Positions 63,913 through 64,000 of a stretch of DNA of 64,000 nt are shown piece after piece. Position 1 is the stretch's first letter. Each line of letters begins with the position of its first letter. The stretch is from Rhizobium sp. AQ_MP. Lineage in GTDB: Bacteria; Pseudomonadota; Alphaproteobacteria; Rhizobiales; Rhizobiaceae. Location: NCBI RefSeq assembly GCF_014237835.1, contig NZ_JACJVI010000011.1:85310-149309 (forward strand), read 5' to 3'. Below the pieces are notes generated by a model. It worked only from the letters and a program-made list of their open reading frames with translations. It searched no databases and had not been told where the DNA came from. The position numbers and the translations under genes were made by a program.

Positions 63913-64000
63913 TGACCTTGCCCCCAAGTTTTATCCAGTTTTGAGTTCGCTCCGGCGGTTTTGGGTTGCTGTATTCGGGGCGGTAGCGGCGGGTTGCGGT
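63913..64000. mobile_element. End of an IS3-like insertion sequence (cut by the window edge)
   Basis: The break in azlC coincides with TGACCTTGCCCCCAAGTT, which looks like the terminal inverted repeat of IS3-type elements (beginning TGA). On the minus strand one frame runs from the window edge to a stop at TAA 63935-63933 and ends RRSELKTG; a short transposase C-terminus just inside an IS end is the usual arrangement. The element's body lies outside the window, so the family assignment is tentative. Confidence 0.55.

Overview
The window is a chromosomal segment from an alphaproteobacterium of the order Rhizobiales, most likely family Rhizobiaceae (Rhizobium/Agrobacterium relatives). This rests on high GC, on gene order (dapA, smpB, rpoZ, a single bifunctional rsh, acpS-lepB-rnc-era, recO; alr, radA, cvpA, purF; psd-pssA), and on families typical of the group: NadQ, DUF3563, TIGR02301, mosaic palindromic intergenic repeats. 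The genus cannot be fixed from the sequence alone. No rRNA, tRNA or CRISPR array was seen.

Left part (1-17 kb): a lytic transglycosylase fragment diverges from dapA. A membrane-free chemoreceptor, an AraC regulator, smpB, DUF3830, GNAT and NYN genes follow. Then comes a core block: rpoZ, rsh, a 49-residue DUF3563 protein, DUF2062, acpS, lepB, rnc, era. An AbrB-type transporter diverges from a TetR regulator, and recO overlaps a small antisense gene. Rho-independent terminators are clear after dapA, rpoZ and the DUF3563 gene.

Middle part (17-38 kb): an MFS exporter, then a repeat-rich stretch holding five copies of one palindromic element around a frameshifted GIY-YIG nuclease. The operon DUF2339-HD-MOSC lies upstream of it on the same strand. 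The NAD genes follow. A perfect 9-bp inverted repeat precedes nadA, and an unrelated AT-richer gene sits between nadA and nadB, then nadC. About 1.5 kb further on is nadQ, the probable NAD repressor, at the end of a tightly coupled ygfZ-HD-phosphatase-nadQ-mscS set. Exported hypotheticals, a Nudix protein, a SRAP protein and psd-pssA complete the region.

Right part (38-64 kb): a PAS-GGDEF protein, an Atm1-type ABC exporter, a large LysM/Ig-like membrane-anchored protein, LOG, rarD, cimA and an operon of three GFA paralogs ending in prolyl aminopeptidase. A DUF559 gene is bracketed by two 179-bp repeats. Then cysS, a membrane GGDEF protein and an EamA transporter. A small two-gene cassette (a nucleotide-binding Rossmann/TIR-like protein and DUF2188) follows. 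The conserved alr-radA-cvpA-purF block carries an inserted ParDE pair. The window closes with an AraC regulator and an azlC gene that appears cut by the end of an IS element.

The accessory items that stand out are the TIR-like/DUF2188 cassette, the extra gene inside the nad operon, the ParDE insertion between alr and radA, and the repeat-bracketed nuclease-fold genes.
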